From: Mauremys mutica
Lineage: Eukaryota; Chordata; Testudines; Geoemydidae
Assembly: GCF_020497125.1 (NCBI RefSeq)
Contig: NC_059077.1
Span: forward strand, 30,207,340 to 30,271,339
Reading direction: 5' to 3'
Length of the DNA stretch: 64,000 nucleotides
Shown piece after piece: positions 1 through 12,900 of this stretch. The notes beneath the pieces are model-generated. The model was not told where the DNA came from. It did not search any database and saw only the letters and a program-made list of their open reading frames with translations. The stretch's first letter is position 1. Every line of letters begins with the position of its first letter. Position numbers and translations under genes: made by a program.

Positions 1-154
1 CCCACCAACTTACCTTACACTTCTCGGGGAGGTGAAGTGCAGAAATCAATGAGAGAGTGCTCTCCTATCGATTAGGCACGTCTTCACCAGCCCACTAAAT
101 CGATGCCACCACATCGATTGCAGCAGCGCTGATCGCCATAGTGAAGACATGCCC
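1..154. mobile_element. Right end of a Harbinger-type MITE
   Basis: The segment ends in gtgaagacatgccc, the inverted form of the GGGCATGTCT terminus seen repeatedly in this window. Its body (cttctcggggaggtg ... gtcttcaccag ... cagcagcgctgatcgcc) is collinear with the element at 1294-1569. The left end lies outside the window. Confidence 0.7.
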
Positions 155-1293
155 ACAGAAAGAGAAAGTGAGTTCTAAAGAGTTTTGTGTAAGAAAAAGA
201 AGGCATGAAGAATTAATGCAATAGAAGAATTGTGTGATGAATGAAGAGAGCTAATAGGAAGACAAGTAATAGAGAAGCCGCATAAGGATGTGCTATGTTA
301 ACTTCGATGGAATAAATGGGCCAAAGGTGTTAACATAACCAGTCGCTGACTGACATTAAAAGTGTTAAACAAGGAGTTTGGTATACAGAGACCTCAGCCT
401 GCTTAGTACGATGGCAAAGATACCATTAAAAAGCCTTTTAACCTTTTATTAAAGATACAGAGAAGAAGAGAAAACAGTTAAAGCATTTTAAATGTAAAGT
501 ACTAAGTAAAGCTTTCATTTTGATGACATTTCTTGTTTCCTTTCCCTTTATCTGGAAAGAGTTTTAAAAGGAAAAAAATAAAAACCTTGTTAGATTGTCT
601 CCTAGATGGTATCCAAGAAGGTAATGCCATCCTTTTGGATAAAAGAGAAGAAATTAGTTGAGATGAGCTTGAGCAACTGTTGCTGCTGCTCTTGTTAAAA
701 TCCTGTCCTATTTCATTCCAAGTGGTGTTTTGGATTCTGCTGGAGCTGGTAGAGGTGGCAATGTTATCAGTGCCCCTCTCTTTGGCTGCCAGGATTAAGA
801 CAAAGAAGAACCGGGGAGATGGTGGGGGTGGCCGCCATGATGGTGACACTCATGCCAGTAGCCTCCATCTGTTCTGTATTCTTCTCCCAAAGACTTTATC
901 TTTTAATGACCCCAAAAAGGGAGTGATTGGTGGAATAGCCCATCCCCTCATTATTTTGTCTGCCTAATATCTGACACACCAATTTTGGTTAATTTCTGGT
1001 TCTACGTCTTCTGTTTTCCAGCACAGTCCTTGAATTATATAAACTTGGCCCTTTTTTGTTTGGACTAATTTAGTCTCCTCCTGGTTCTCTCTTTCTACAT
1101 ATGCAAACTGTTTATAAAGTGATAAATGCCAATTTAACCACATGAGAAATATAGCTGGAGAAGAAATTGCTAGTCAAAGATAATCTTACCATTTCTAACT
1201 GGTGTCAACTGAAACAGTGAGAGAATTGATTGTGAGAAAAGGGGAAGTGTAAAAGAGGAAAGCGTTTGGGAGTGGTGATGAAGAAAAGACATA

Positions 1294-1569
1294 GGCTATG
1301 CCTATACTACAGCCTATGTCGGCCTAACTTATGTTGCTCAGAGGTGTGAATAAGCCACTCCCGATCAATATAAATTACACCGACATAAGCGCTCGTGTGC
1401 ACAGAGCTTCTCCCACCAACATAGCTTCTGCTGTTCTGGAGGTGGTTTTATTATGCCGATGGGAGAGCTCTTTCTTGCTGGCATAAAGCCTCTTCACCAG
1501 ATGTGCTGGAGCAGCGCAGCTGCATCCGGACAGCTGTGCCACTGCAGTGCTGTACGTGTAGACATGCCC
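1294..1569. mobile_element. Harbinger-type MITE, 276 bp
   Basis: It starts ggctatgcctatactac and ends gtgtagacatgccc, an imperfect terminal inverted repeat. ATA precedes and follows it, as expected of a 3-bp target duplication. Internal motifs (gagagctc, tcttcaccag, cagcgcagctgcatc) match the fragment at 1-154. PIF/Harbinger-type MITEs with such ends are known from turtles and crocodilians (Chompy family). No coding capacity is visible. Confidence 0.75.
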
Positions 1570-1703
1570 ATAGTGTCTTGGTCATAGCGGCAAGGTTTGA
1601 ATCACCTGTACATAATTTCCCCAAAAGATACAGTTGGGTAAACAGTTTAAAAGTAGCTAAATGACTTAGGCACCTAAATCCTACTGATTTTCAGTAGGAA
1701 TGA

Positions 1704-1850
1704 GGGCTTGTCTACATTAAGAATTCATTCATGCCAAGGTGGGGTGTGAATATACCCTGTATTAGCTTGCTGCAGACCGTCTTTGTGGACACTGCTGACG
1801 CACAGTTTGTTAATGTGCTTTGATGCAGTCCTCTTTGAAATGGGATTTAG
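1704..1850. mobile_element. Possible partial Harbinger-type MITE
   Basis: The left end gggcttgtctacattaag resembles the family terminus. No matching right end is evident, so it is either decayed or truncated and the right limit is approximate. Confidence 0.35.
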
Positions 1851-2561
1851 GAGTTATCTTCCTAAATCACTTAAACTCTTTTTAAGAGCTCTTACCCACT
1901 GTTATATTGGGACAAAGAAATCTGTATCATGTCTCAGATTAAATGTGGAGACTGTCTAACAACAAGTCATTCAGATACGATAAACTTATCAGACCTTTCA
2001 CTTTTGGGACCTTTAACTCTTATACTTGCTGTCTGTGTGCGCCCTTCCTTTGAATCTCTACCCTCTGTACATTTTCAGGAGATAACAGCAGATCAGCTCT
2101 TGTTGAAACAAAAACACCATTGCTTTTGGTTCTTATACATGCTGCTCTTGTGGTGTAAACTTGCAGATGCAGTTGTAAAAAACCTCTGCCTTTAATCAAA
2201 GTTTCCACTCACCTCTGCATGTTCATAAATGTGGCTAGGGCTGTCTCACAAGGATGGGCAATACCTTATATGATATGTTCCTAATTTGGCGTTCCTCCTT
2301 GCCAATAGGGGAACACAGAATTTGCTGCCCTTTCCAGCCCTTAGCCATCCATTACCAGAAATTTTGTGGGAAGCATTATATTGAGGAGCCAGGCAACCCA
2401 CATATTGTTCTGGACAGATTTTTCTGATGCTTCATACAATAGGGAGAAAAAAGATGGCAAGTCAAGTATGTTGTGATTCACAGGATAATCACCCTTCTCC
2501 GTTCATAAGGCAGGACTCCATAATCATCAGTACATCATGTCAAGATTTACATTGTTTAAGT

Positions 2562-2917
2562 CAGGGGTTCTCAACATTTTTTCTTTATGAGCCCCCCCAC
2601 CCCCACATGCTATAAAAACTCCACGGAACACGTTTGCTGCAACTGTTATTCTGCACATCAAAGCCAGGACCAGTATCAGCAAGCTGGGCAATTGCCCATG
2701 GCCCCACACCACAGGGGCCCTGTGAAGTTAAGTTGCTCAGGCTTCATCTTCAGCCCCTCTTGGCAGGGCTTGGGGCCCCTGGCTTCAGACCCATGCAGTG
2801 GGGCTTTTCCTTTCTGCCCTTGGCCCTAGCAAGTCTAATGCCGGCCCTGCTTGGTGGACCCTCTGAAACCTGCTTGTGGCCTTCCAGTGGGCCCTGGACT
2901 GCTGGTTGAGAACACTG
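2562..2917. mobile_element. hAT-type MITE, 356 bp
   Basis: The terminal inverted repeat is caggggttctcaac on the left and gttgagaacactg on the right, the hAT/Charlie style terminus. The interior is GC-rich and non-coding. The flanking octamers gtttaagt and gagtatat match only in part, so the target duplication has decayed or the limits are slightly off. Confidence 0.7.
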
Positions 2918-3793
2918 GAGTATATATATGGTGTCGGAATTTTTATTTAAAAAAAAGAAGATAGCTTTTTCCCTCATGTAACATGAAAAAATAAAGGATG
3001 AGCTTATGATTATGTCAGCAACTTGAGAGAGTAATGGGTGTCCTAGTTTTTTTCCTTCTTGAGGGGGAGGGGTATAGGGATGGGAGTCCTGCCACCCTCA
3101 CCTTACTCACCCTCTCCCTGACAACTGATTCTGTCTGACTCAGCAAAATGACAGTCCCCCAGCAGCAGCATCCTTTTTCTCTTCCCTGTATTAGACCCTA
3201 GCTTCTGCAGCACAGAGGATAGGAACAAGACTCTTTCCAGAGCTATGCCTTCCATCTTTGACAAGAATAAGTCAGTGATACACTAGCTCAGATCCCTCCC
3301 TTTCCTAAATATTCTTAGTACATCTGGTAACCTTGTGCTTCTGCTACACTGATGAGTTTCAGATGGGCTTCAGATTCTTCGATGAATTCCAAATGTGGTC
3401 AAATTATCATTGGCTAATTTTCACTTACGAAGGGGGATTAGATGAGTACTGTTTAATTCAGTTGAAATGTGCATCTCTAACTGTCAAACTTGATACAGAC
3501 CACTGAATCTCAAATTAGAATCCTACTACATGTGGTGTACAAATCAAGGGCCCAGTACTGCCATCAGTTACGCCTGTGTAACAACAACTGTTGTCAGTGG
3601 GAAGTCTACATGGATATTTGAAGGCCAGAATTGGACTCTAGTGCTTCATTCTTTGCCTTTCTCAGCGAGACAAAGCCAAATCCTGCTCTCATTTCATTTT
3701 GTACTCATCCAAATCTGGGGAAATTGACTTCTGTAGAGTTACTCCAGATTTAAACGAGTGTAACAGGATACAAGGTGACCACATCATCTGTAG

Positions 3794-4261
3794 CAGGGGT
3801 GGCCAACTTGAGCCTGAGAATGAGCCAAAATTTACCAATGAACATTGCCAAAGAGCCACGGTAATATGTCAGCAGCCCCCCATTCGCTACCCCTTTCCAG
3901 CCCCCAGCGCCTCCCACCCACCAGGAGCCCTGCCAGTCAGCACCTCCCGCTTCCTCCCCATGCTCCCGCCTGCTGCAATCAGTTGTTTTGCAGTGCACAG
4001 GAGACTCTGGTGGGGAGGGGGGAGGAGCAAGGGCGTGGGAGGCTCGGGGGAAGGGGCAGGGGCCTTGGGGGAAGGGGTGGAGTGGTGGCAGGACCTGGGG
4101 CAGAGCAGGGGGTTGAGCAGTGAGCCCCCCCCACCCCCACCAGCACATTGGAAAGTTAGCATTTGTAGCTCCAGCCTCGGAATCAGCAGCTATACAAGGA
4201 GCCTCATATTAACCTCTGAAGAGCTGCATGTGGCTCCGGAGCCACAGGTTGACCACCCCCG
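3794..4261. mobile_element. hAT-type MITE, 468 bp
   Basis: The ends are caggggtggccaacttgagc and aggttgaccacccccg, inverted relative to each other. It is flanked by atctgtag (3786-3793) and atctatag (4262-4269), an 8-bp target duplication with one change. The G+C-rich middle creates long open frames on both strands that are not genes. Confidence 0.85.
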
Positions 4262-4969
4262 ATCTATAGGCATTCACTATAACTGTAAAAGTATTTATGG
4301 ATTACAGTATTTTTTCCTAAAGGACAATACCTGATACCTTTAAAATGATATGTTGTAGATCCTTATAGAGTATAGACAAATATAACTTATTTGGACCTCA
4401 TAAAGTCTAATCAAACTATTGGTTTTGTTCTATGATCTTAAACTTCCATTGACTGTTTCTACCTCCCATATGCAATAGAGATATGCAACGATACATTTCC
4501 TACTGTATTATTCACACATTTTCAAGAGGAATAATAAAGAAGGAAGATTATCTTAGGTCATGTCACTTTACAGTTATGGTGTTGTAGACTATCAGTAATA
4601 ATAACAAAGTGACGAGTTCTAAGTCACTTAGGTGCTTTTGAAAATTATATACTATATCCCTAATTAATTATTTTCTAGGTGATTAATTTCCTTGTCTCTT
4701 GTGACTTTTTATCAGTTTATATTTTTGTTTTTAAATTGAAGTGGTTTTAGATTGGAGAAATATTAGCAAGTAGAGTTAAACAAATCTAGGAAGAAAGGAG
4801 GACTTCACTGAGGCCAAGGTTTCATACTATATTTTTGGGTAGTTTCTATAAAGCCCCATAGATTTCATCCCTATTAAATTCAATAGGATTTTTCCATAAA
4901 AGATATTTATTAGTAGTAGTAGTACTAGTACTTCTGCTACTTGTATTATTGTGTGCTTAGGAACCTGAA

Positions 4970-5130
4970 TCAGGGACCAAGACCTCCTTGCGCTAAACAC
5001 TCTACAAAAACAAGAAAAAAGACAGTCAGTGTCCCAAAGAGTTTACAATCTAAGCATAAAACAAGAGCAAACAGATAGATACAGACAGAAGGTGGAATAC
5101 AAGGAAACAATGAGACAACACGGGTCAGTA
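4970..5130 (-). repeat. MIR/CORE-SINE-like fragment
   Basis: The run agggaccaagacctccttgc, then ctctacaaaaacaag and caaagagtttacaatctaag, resembles an ancient amniote SINE tail (cf. ggcactgtacaaa ... gagcttacaatct). The same pattern recurs at 41620-41840. The call rests on recall of the family. Confidence 0.5.
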
Positions 5131-5708
5131 TGATAGAGAATGGTCTCAGCATGCAAGTGGCCTGGCCATTTTAAGTTTTTTATAGGCATCATGCCAAAGG
5201 AGAGTTTTAAGGAGGAATTTGAAGGAGGACAATGAGGTAGCTCTGCCTGTATTTGAACTTGGAATGAATTTTGCCAATTTTATACAATTTTTGCAAATAA
5301 GTTCCTCCTTTCCTATTGCACAGCCAATTTGTTTTTCCCTCAGAAAAAAGTGAAATTGGTCAAGTGTTAAGATGCTAAATAAACTCACCAACAAACTGAC
5401 ATTTATCTTCATAGAAAGGAAATATTGAAATTGAAGCTTTTACTTTTTTCACAAAAATCGCTTCTTTGATAATTTTTTTCGTCTCTTTTTTTCATATGGC
5501 CTTAGCAGCAGCTTGTGTTTTGGTACAGTACCATGGTAAACATACCATCAACGGAACATGGAGGCATACAATAGAAGAGAAAAGACCAGATGAAATTCAT
5601 GGAACAACTTGAGTAACACCACCATATTTGCACTTAGAATACTATGAAAATGTTGCTGCTAGTAAAAAAATAAAATAAAAACACCCACCATATTACATTT
5701 ATCTTCAG

Positions 5709-5803
5709 GTTAACTACGATGGAGAACTTCACAAGCACCCACAGCTGGAAGCTGATTTGACAGCAGTGAGAGAGATCTATGGGCCTCATGCAGTATCTCT
5801 CAG
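5709..5803 (+). CDS. PARP8: PARP8 exon (window exon 1)
   Basis: Acceptor atcttcag and donor gtacat bound 95 bases that begin in phase 0 and read VNYDGELHKHPQ then ...YGPHAVSL. The last two bases (ag) make an Arg codon with the first base of the next exon. The segment belongs to the acidic N-terminal part that is conserved among vertebrate PARP8 proteins. The preceding exon is outside the window. Confidence 0.93.
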
Positions 5804-6912
5804 GTACATCGTTTTAGTGGGTAACATTCTTGTCAGTTCTGTGGCTGGAAAAAGGACATAAAATTGGTAATCAGCAGCATAAGTTTAGGGAATCGAAGCT
5901 TGTTGGCTATATTCTGGCATGTTTGACATGTTGCAGATAGGTGTGTATGCAGGATCGCCATCACAAACTGTACAAAGGGTCATAACTAAGGTTACGATTT
6001 AGACACAGGTATTTTTAGTAAAAGTCATGGACAGGTCACTGGCAATAAACAAAAATTCATGGCCCGTGACCTATCCATGACGTATACTATAAATACCCCT
6101 GACTAAATCTTGAGGGGAGGGAGGCACCCCAGAGGGATGCTGCTGGGGGCGACGTCTATGGGGGGTGCTCTGGGGGCCTGTTGCTGAGGGGGTTAGCGGC
6201 ACCAGCTGCCAGGGGATGCTGAAGAGTGGCTGCTCCGGCCGCCCCGAGACCACTGCTCAGTCCCCGGGGCCAGCAGCACTGGTCGCTGCTCGGGCTGTTC
6301 CCGGAGCCAGCTCTCCGGGGCCGCCTGAGCAGTGGCCGGTGCGGCTGGCTCCAGGGCTGCTCCAGCAGCAGCTGGTGTGGCTGGCTCCAGGGCCGCCCGA
6401 GCAGCTGGTTGCGGTGCCACTCCAGCAGCGCCCGCTGTGGCTGATCCCAGGGCCACATGAACAGCAGACCCTGGAGCCTACTGCTTGGGCAGCCCTGGGG
6501 TCAACCACATTGATCACCACAGAAATCTTGGAGGTCGCGGAAAGTCACGGAATCCATCACTTCCGCAACCTCCGCGACAAACACAAAGCCCTAGTCATAA
6601 CCTACAGATTTCTAGGGGGATAATTTATATCAACTAACGGAAAGTGAACGAACATTATGATGTAGCAGTGATGATTCTGAGCTCTGCTTTGTAGTGTTGT
6701 TCAACTTGCTAATACAGCTGCCTATGCTCAGAACAATTTCTTAAGGCATCATCTTGTAAACATTGAAGTCAGTGAGAGTGTTGCTTTTAACTTTAATGGG
6801 GACAGGATTGGGCTGTTATATTTTGATTAAAATTACTGCTAAGCATAATTTCACTCCAAATATTTGTTAAACTATCTTTGCTCTGTCATGTAGTTTTCAT
6901 GAGGTATTATTT

Positions 6913-6944
<32 letters not shown>

Positions 6945-9900
6945 ATTATGACCAGGAGGCAAGATTTACCAGATCTGGTTGCAAAGTGATGGAGAAACTA
7001 TCACCTTGATAATATGATATAAGACAAGAAATAAAAAACTATACGGGACCTAATGATCATCTTGCATATATTGCATATAGCAATTTCCATGAACCTATAT
7101 AATATGTTAACTATTTTATTCTAAGAAAAGAGATATTGTTTAAAACAAAGTTGTGTGGTGCTGCTGAATAACGTGCCCATTTAATTTATCTAGTGTACAT
7201 TTTAATGGCATATGTTTAATTCCTTGGATGATATTCCTAAAAGAAAAAAAGTCTTCATTATCTGCCGTTTGAAGTTAAGTGGAAATTCATTCGATTTAAA
7301 GGACATTGGAAATTTAAATCCAAGGAGTTGTACATGATTTAAGAAATGAATGAGATAATCATTTAGTTGCCAGACTGTTAAATGCTACACTGTGTGAAAT
7401 TCTGTATACCTTTATAATATGTTCCCTCAGGCACTTAACATTACAACAATGAATATAACCTTTTAAAAATGTTAATGCATTTAATTTATTGAATAATCTG
7501 CTTCATTGTGGGCTATGCCATCTCTTATGGCTCAATTTATTAGAATTTGGTATCTGTGAGTGCTTCTGGCATGTGGAAAACTTTTGTGTCTCCTAAGTTC
7601 TTCAGCAGTTGACAATATCCATATATCTTTGGCAACCACAAAATGCAACATTAGGCATTCAGTTTCATCCTCTCCTCTAATCCTAATTCCCTGACTGCAC
7701 CAAGTCCAACTGACAATGACATTGGGGGCACCCGCTGAATAGGACTATATCGAAGGGCATGTCTACACAGCTGCTTGGAGGGTGCTTTCCAGATGTACAC
7801 TAGCTCTGCTCCAGCTAGCATGCTAAAAATAGCAATGTGGCTGTGGCAGCACCAGTCACCCAAATACCCCCTAGGTACATACTTGGGAGGCTAGCCTGAG
7901 CTGCTGCCAATGCTGCTATGGCCACACTGCTATTTTTTGCATGCTAGCTCAAATAGAGTTTACATGTGTCTGTCTGCCCATTCTGGGAAGCACTCACCCA
8001 GCTGCTGTGTAGACATCCCCTGTGAGGGTTGCCTCTTCCCCTGCTGCTATCGATCAACCAGAGAACTTTAAAGGTAAAAACAAGGAGTTTCTGCAGACAC
8101 TAGGCATGCATGGTATTCAGCTCCTCATCACTGAGCTCTGGATGCTAGAGATGGGCAAACCTTTCACACATTGTTTATTTGCCACATGAACCAAAGCCCT
8201 CAGAGTCCGTTCACAGTGATTATTGAGGGACCAGCCTCCTGAAGGTTTGTTTGAAAGATCTCAAGAGCTGCACTACCACATCAGGACTATGGGATGACAT
8301 CTGCTTCTGCCTCACTGTAGGCTGTGGTAGGAGAAATATTTTCTAGCTCCTGCAACTTTATTAGTGGGAATAGCCCTAAAGTCCCTTATAAAGGGGGTGG
8401 GGTGGGCTTTAGAGAGCATGAAAATCCCTTGGTTGTACCCTTTTTATCTCCTCTTATTTCACTCAGCTTTTGTGTATTTTGTTGTTTCGCCTACATTTTT
8501 ATTTAATGGTGGGATTTTGCTCAAAGGCCTAGTTCTTCAACACTCACTCACTTGAGTAATATTAGCACTTGAATAGTCTCGTTCAGTTCCATGGTCCTGC
8601 TTGCATAAATAAGCATTGCTCACAGACTTTCAGGATCTGGCCTTTGGTTCTTCAAGCAATTTAACAAAAAATGTGAGATCTTTTGCACTGGTTGCATTTT
8701 AATGCATGTTAGTGAGTTTAGCTACTTTGTACACACAGTATTGTAACATCTTAAATTTAGGCTCTTTTCCAGCAGTGAGTTCCATGAAGCCAGTACAGCT
8801 TCATAAAGCTCCTCCTTCATCAAGTTCAGCGTCAGGGTTTGTGTCTATACAGGGCTGGACCAAGCTGCTGGGTAATTGCCCTGTGGGCTGGTTCCTTCCA
8901 TTGTCTTCAAGGCCAGTCTGATGCTGTAGTTTGAAGTATATTGACAAAATATTTTCAAATATTAAAGTTAATTTTTTGGTTTAATTCTTGCATGATTGTC
9001 AGTTTATGCAATCTCAGGCCACTGTTAAGTTTAATAGATTGGCAGGGAGGTCTTTCTTACCACCTCTACCTCAGGCTATGGAAGCAGTGGGAAAGGGGTG
9101 AAAAGAAAGCTATCCCATTTATGTGTGACAGCAAGCACTGGTCAGTTATGCTTTGAAGAGGGACTGTTTAAGGAAAAAACACAGCTGATTCTGCTCTAAA
9201 ATACTGTTCACTTAAGTAATTTAGGTGGAAGAAGAACATAACACAAATTTTATGTCTAATGTATGTGCAAGGTAGTTGTTCTAGCCTGTATTTTTCAACA
9301 GTTCTTTGATATGCTGCGGGAAGGTCACTGAAAGGAGGCAAAACACGAGAGGGGAATACAAGAGAGAAACCAGCACAAGCAAACCAGTCACACATTAAAT
9401 GTAAAAGTTCAAGCACTTTAAAATACTTATGTGCATGAGTTAAAACTGTGCCTTGGGGAGTCCCACACTAACAGCATGTGGCAGATAACACAAACTAACA
9501 CTGACCTTGACAACATTACAGGGTAGTCTTCAAGGTTCCATTATTCTTTAGCAGTTTCTCCAAAATACTAAACAGACGCTCAGGGTTTTGTTTTTTGTTT
9601 TTTTGGTTTTTTTTTGGGAGGGGGGAGTTTTGTCAGATCAACTACACCTGTCACCTTGATCTTAGCTTTTTTCATTTTTCTGAAACAGTTTGTATACACT
9701 CTTTTTAGTAGCTCTCAGGGTTTCCCAGAGAAGGAGCAGGAGTGTGATTTCTCTCCCCCCTCCCCAATCCTCTCCACCAAACCTCTGGTTTCTTTTTTGC
9801 ATCCCTCTTCAGCACATTAGTACCACAGAGGAACTATTTGGTTTTAGAGTGAGGATTTTCAGAGGTGTCTAAATGCAGAGGTCAATGGGAGGCCCTTAGG

Positions 9901-12900
9901 TACATTTATAAGACCCTTAATGTCTTTTTGTATCTTTAGAGATTTAGTTCTTCCTCATTTTAGCATTTAGCATATAAAAATCCAGGCTGTAATCTAGAAC
10001 CCTCTCTGAAATGAAGCTAAAAAATTGCCTATCTATTCAGTCTACTCTTCCTTGAAACTTGTCTCTAGGCTGCTGAGGGTAATGACTGAAATTTGACAAA
10101 CAGACAAACTTCAGATACATGGGAATGCATTAGACATTGTTCAATTGATGAAAGAGCCCATCCCCTGAGCTGTAACAGAACATAAGTAAAGTCAAAATGA
10201 AATTAGGAAAATATTACAGAAATCATCTGTGTAACCTTCCTCTCTAAACCAGGGCCGCCCAGAGGATTCAGGGGGCCTGGGGTCTTCGGCGGTGGGGGCC
10301 CCCACCACTGAATTGCCGCCGAAGACCTGGCACTTCAGCGGCGGGTCCCGGGGCGGAAGGACCCCCTGCCGCCGAATTGCCGCTGAAGACCCGGAGCGGA
10401 AGAAGCTCCGGGGGCCCGGGCCCCGCGAGAGTTTTCCGGAGCCCCCAGAGCAAGTGAAGAATCCTGCTCCAGGGGCCCTGAAAAACTCTCGTGGGGGCCT
10501 GGGGAAAATTGCCTCACTTGCCCCCCCACTCTTGGCGGCCCTGCTCTAAACCGTCTCCATAGACCACTGGAAGTTAAGGTAAGATCCCGCCCTTACTCAA
10601 GTGAAAGGGAGTTTGTTATTGACATGAATGGAGCAGAATTGACCCATACTGTTGTCGTGGGTCTTGGTCTGTCTGGCCCACACGTGAAGTAAATATAACA
10701 CGTGGAGGAATAGTGGAGGCAGAACATTTTGGGCATCCATATGAAAGTATTAGTCTGCTTACACAGCGTGTGTTCAAGCAGTTTTCCTACCCTCTATCAA
10801 GAAACCTACCGTTATGCATTTCATTAGTATTATGCACTTCGTTACTGTTGTACACTTTACTGCTCTCAGAAAAGTGTGCTCAACTTGCACAAACTTTAGA
10901 AACTTTAAAAACCTCACCAGAGGGCATTCGGTACTTTTTCAATGATGGTTCCCTGTCAGTGTAGCTGCTGCTTTGTTCTTGAACACTACGTAAAGGATTC
11001 ATTGGGCACTATTACCTTATTCCACCATCCCCACCCCAATAAATAAATTAATTAAAGAAAGAAATAAAAAGCTAAGCCAACGTCTGAAATCCACTTTTAT
11101 GATCATAGTCAAAAGACTTTGCCCATCTTGCTAGCACTCAGAAAACAGAAAAGATACTGGCAAGTAGATCTGAATAATCAGAAAGGAGCCAATTGGTTTC
11201 CTTTTTGTCTCCTTATACTAAAGGAGTCAACTTTTAATATGATGCCCATTATGCATCAGAACTATGGTTTGTGATGGAAATTCTTACATTTTTTTCTTTT
11301 TAAGTTTTTTTTTCCTAATAAAATCAATACCATTTAAAGGGACTATAATTTGTTCTGGGTTGGCCAAACAGTTGCACCTTACTACTGTGGCACCTGATGG
11401 AGAATACAACTTTTAAAAAAAAATCCTTTTGTAAAGTAAATTTAGTGTTACTCTGATGTTGCTGGAAAATTAAGTACCCTTTTATCTTCAAAGTAGATCC
11501 AGAACAAACAACACCTGCTTAGACTTCCCCATGCTGCCTGACTAATGTGCCCCAGTTCGGTTCTGCGGGGACCAACTTTGTACAATACAATACAACTCCT
11601 AGTGAGTTTTATAAAATTCAATAATTCAAAATGGTGTGCAGTACAGCTGCAAAAAAAATGAGGTATAGCTACATGAGGCCAAATGCACTTTTGTAGATTC
11701 AGGGAGGCACAAATAGCACCTCCCTGCATCAGCCTGGCCTGCAGTGTTATAGAGGGATTCACCCCAGGGAGGACAAGTGGTTATAATATTGAAGATTTCC
11801 TTTGCCAAGGGGAGCTTTAACCTCCATTGATGTATCCAAAGAAGCTCTCTCAGTGGCAGCCTTAAAGGGAGGAAGTTAATTAGCCTGCTCTCCTGGCTGT
11901 CCAGCCAGCATTGCACACTTTCCGAGATGGACTAGACACCTGTAAGCCTGCCAGGACTGGGGAGGTAGTAGGTGCTTTATGCAACTCATAGCAGACTTTC
12001 CATTACTAGGAGCCTTATACAAAGATCTTTGCCTGTTTCCGTAGGTGAATCTTATCTATTGTATGGGGAACAAACCCAAGCATTTAAGTGTGAATGATGG
12101 TTCAGTTTCTGTTCCTGTTCAGTCTTTACCAGTTGTGATGCTGTTTGTAGCAGAGTGAATACCTTGTTCACTGAGAACTGGAATGGATTCAAACACTTCA
12201 TTACACAAAGGCTGTCATTTCATTGCGACCATCAGTTGTTAATGGCTTTTGGTCACTGCAAACCAAATGTGAACCAGTGACCTAGAGATAAATAGCTGTC
12301 ATTTACCCAGTGTTGTCCAATACAGAGTATCCCATTACAATTCCCTTGAGCTATGCAGTTCCTCAAATGTGATTATCTGTGTTATTGAAGGCTTGGAGTA
12401 TTATTTGCAGAGGCTGTTAGTTGATCCCTTTCGATACAGCAAAAAGTCACCCATTATGGAAAAGTTCGCCTCACTCAGTTACATATGAACTTTAATATCC
12501 ATTACTGGTTTTATTCTTAATAAGATCTGTCCTCTTATAGATGCTCTTGGGCTGAACAGTACCTGGAAAGTAATATAATTCTTTACTTTCAGGGAATATG
12601 GAGCCATTGATGATGTAGACATTGATCTGCATATTGATGTTAGCTTTCTTGATGTAAGTAATCTAATCATATAATTTTATAATGAACATTAATACCCATT
12701 TAATTCTGTCCTATATGAGATTCTGTCAGAGATTCCCCTCTTTGGATTCTTGATCTTTACAAGCTCTTGTCACATTATTGATTGCTACTCAGTTCTGAGT
12801 GGAAACATTTTCTTGTCAATCTGCAAACTCATTACTAACATATTTTTAGCTATTTATTTGCTACATTCATATAGAATTGCCTTGGGAATAAACAAGAGGG

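Larger units (their letters stand above)
1..5708 (+). other. PARP8 intron (5' end outside window)
   Basis: Contains the right end of a Harbinger-type MITE (1-154), a TSD-flanked MITE (1294-1569), a possible third (1704-1850), two hAT MITEs (2562-2917, 3794-4261) and a MIR-like fragment (about 4970-5130). I see nothing recognisable in about 155-1290, 2930-3780, 4270-4960 and 5140-5700, which are ordinary AT-rich intron. Confidence 0.85.
5804..12592 (+). other. PARP8 intron
   Basis: Holds two hAT-type elements (5987-6593, 10250-10543), one Harbinger-type MITE (7755-8020) and an AAT microsatellite (6913-6943). The stretches 6610-7750, 8030-10240 and 10560-12590 show no gene or element I can name, apart from T-rich and A-rich runs near 9585-9620 and 11285-11320. 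Confidence 0.85.

Noticed and set aside
3699..4334. Long open frames on both strands.
   Set aside because: They coincide with the GC-rich interior of a TSD-flanked hAT MITE (3794-4261) and show no protein-like pattern.
6165..6623. Several overlapping open frames on both strands.
   Set aside because: They sit in the GC-rich centre of the hAT-type element 5987-6593, where stop codons are rare by composition.
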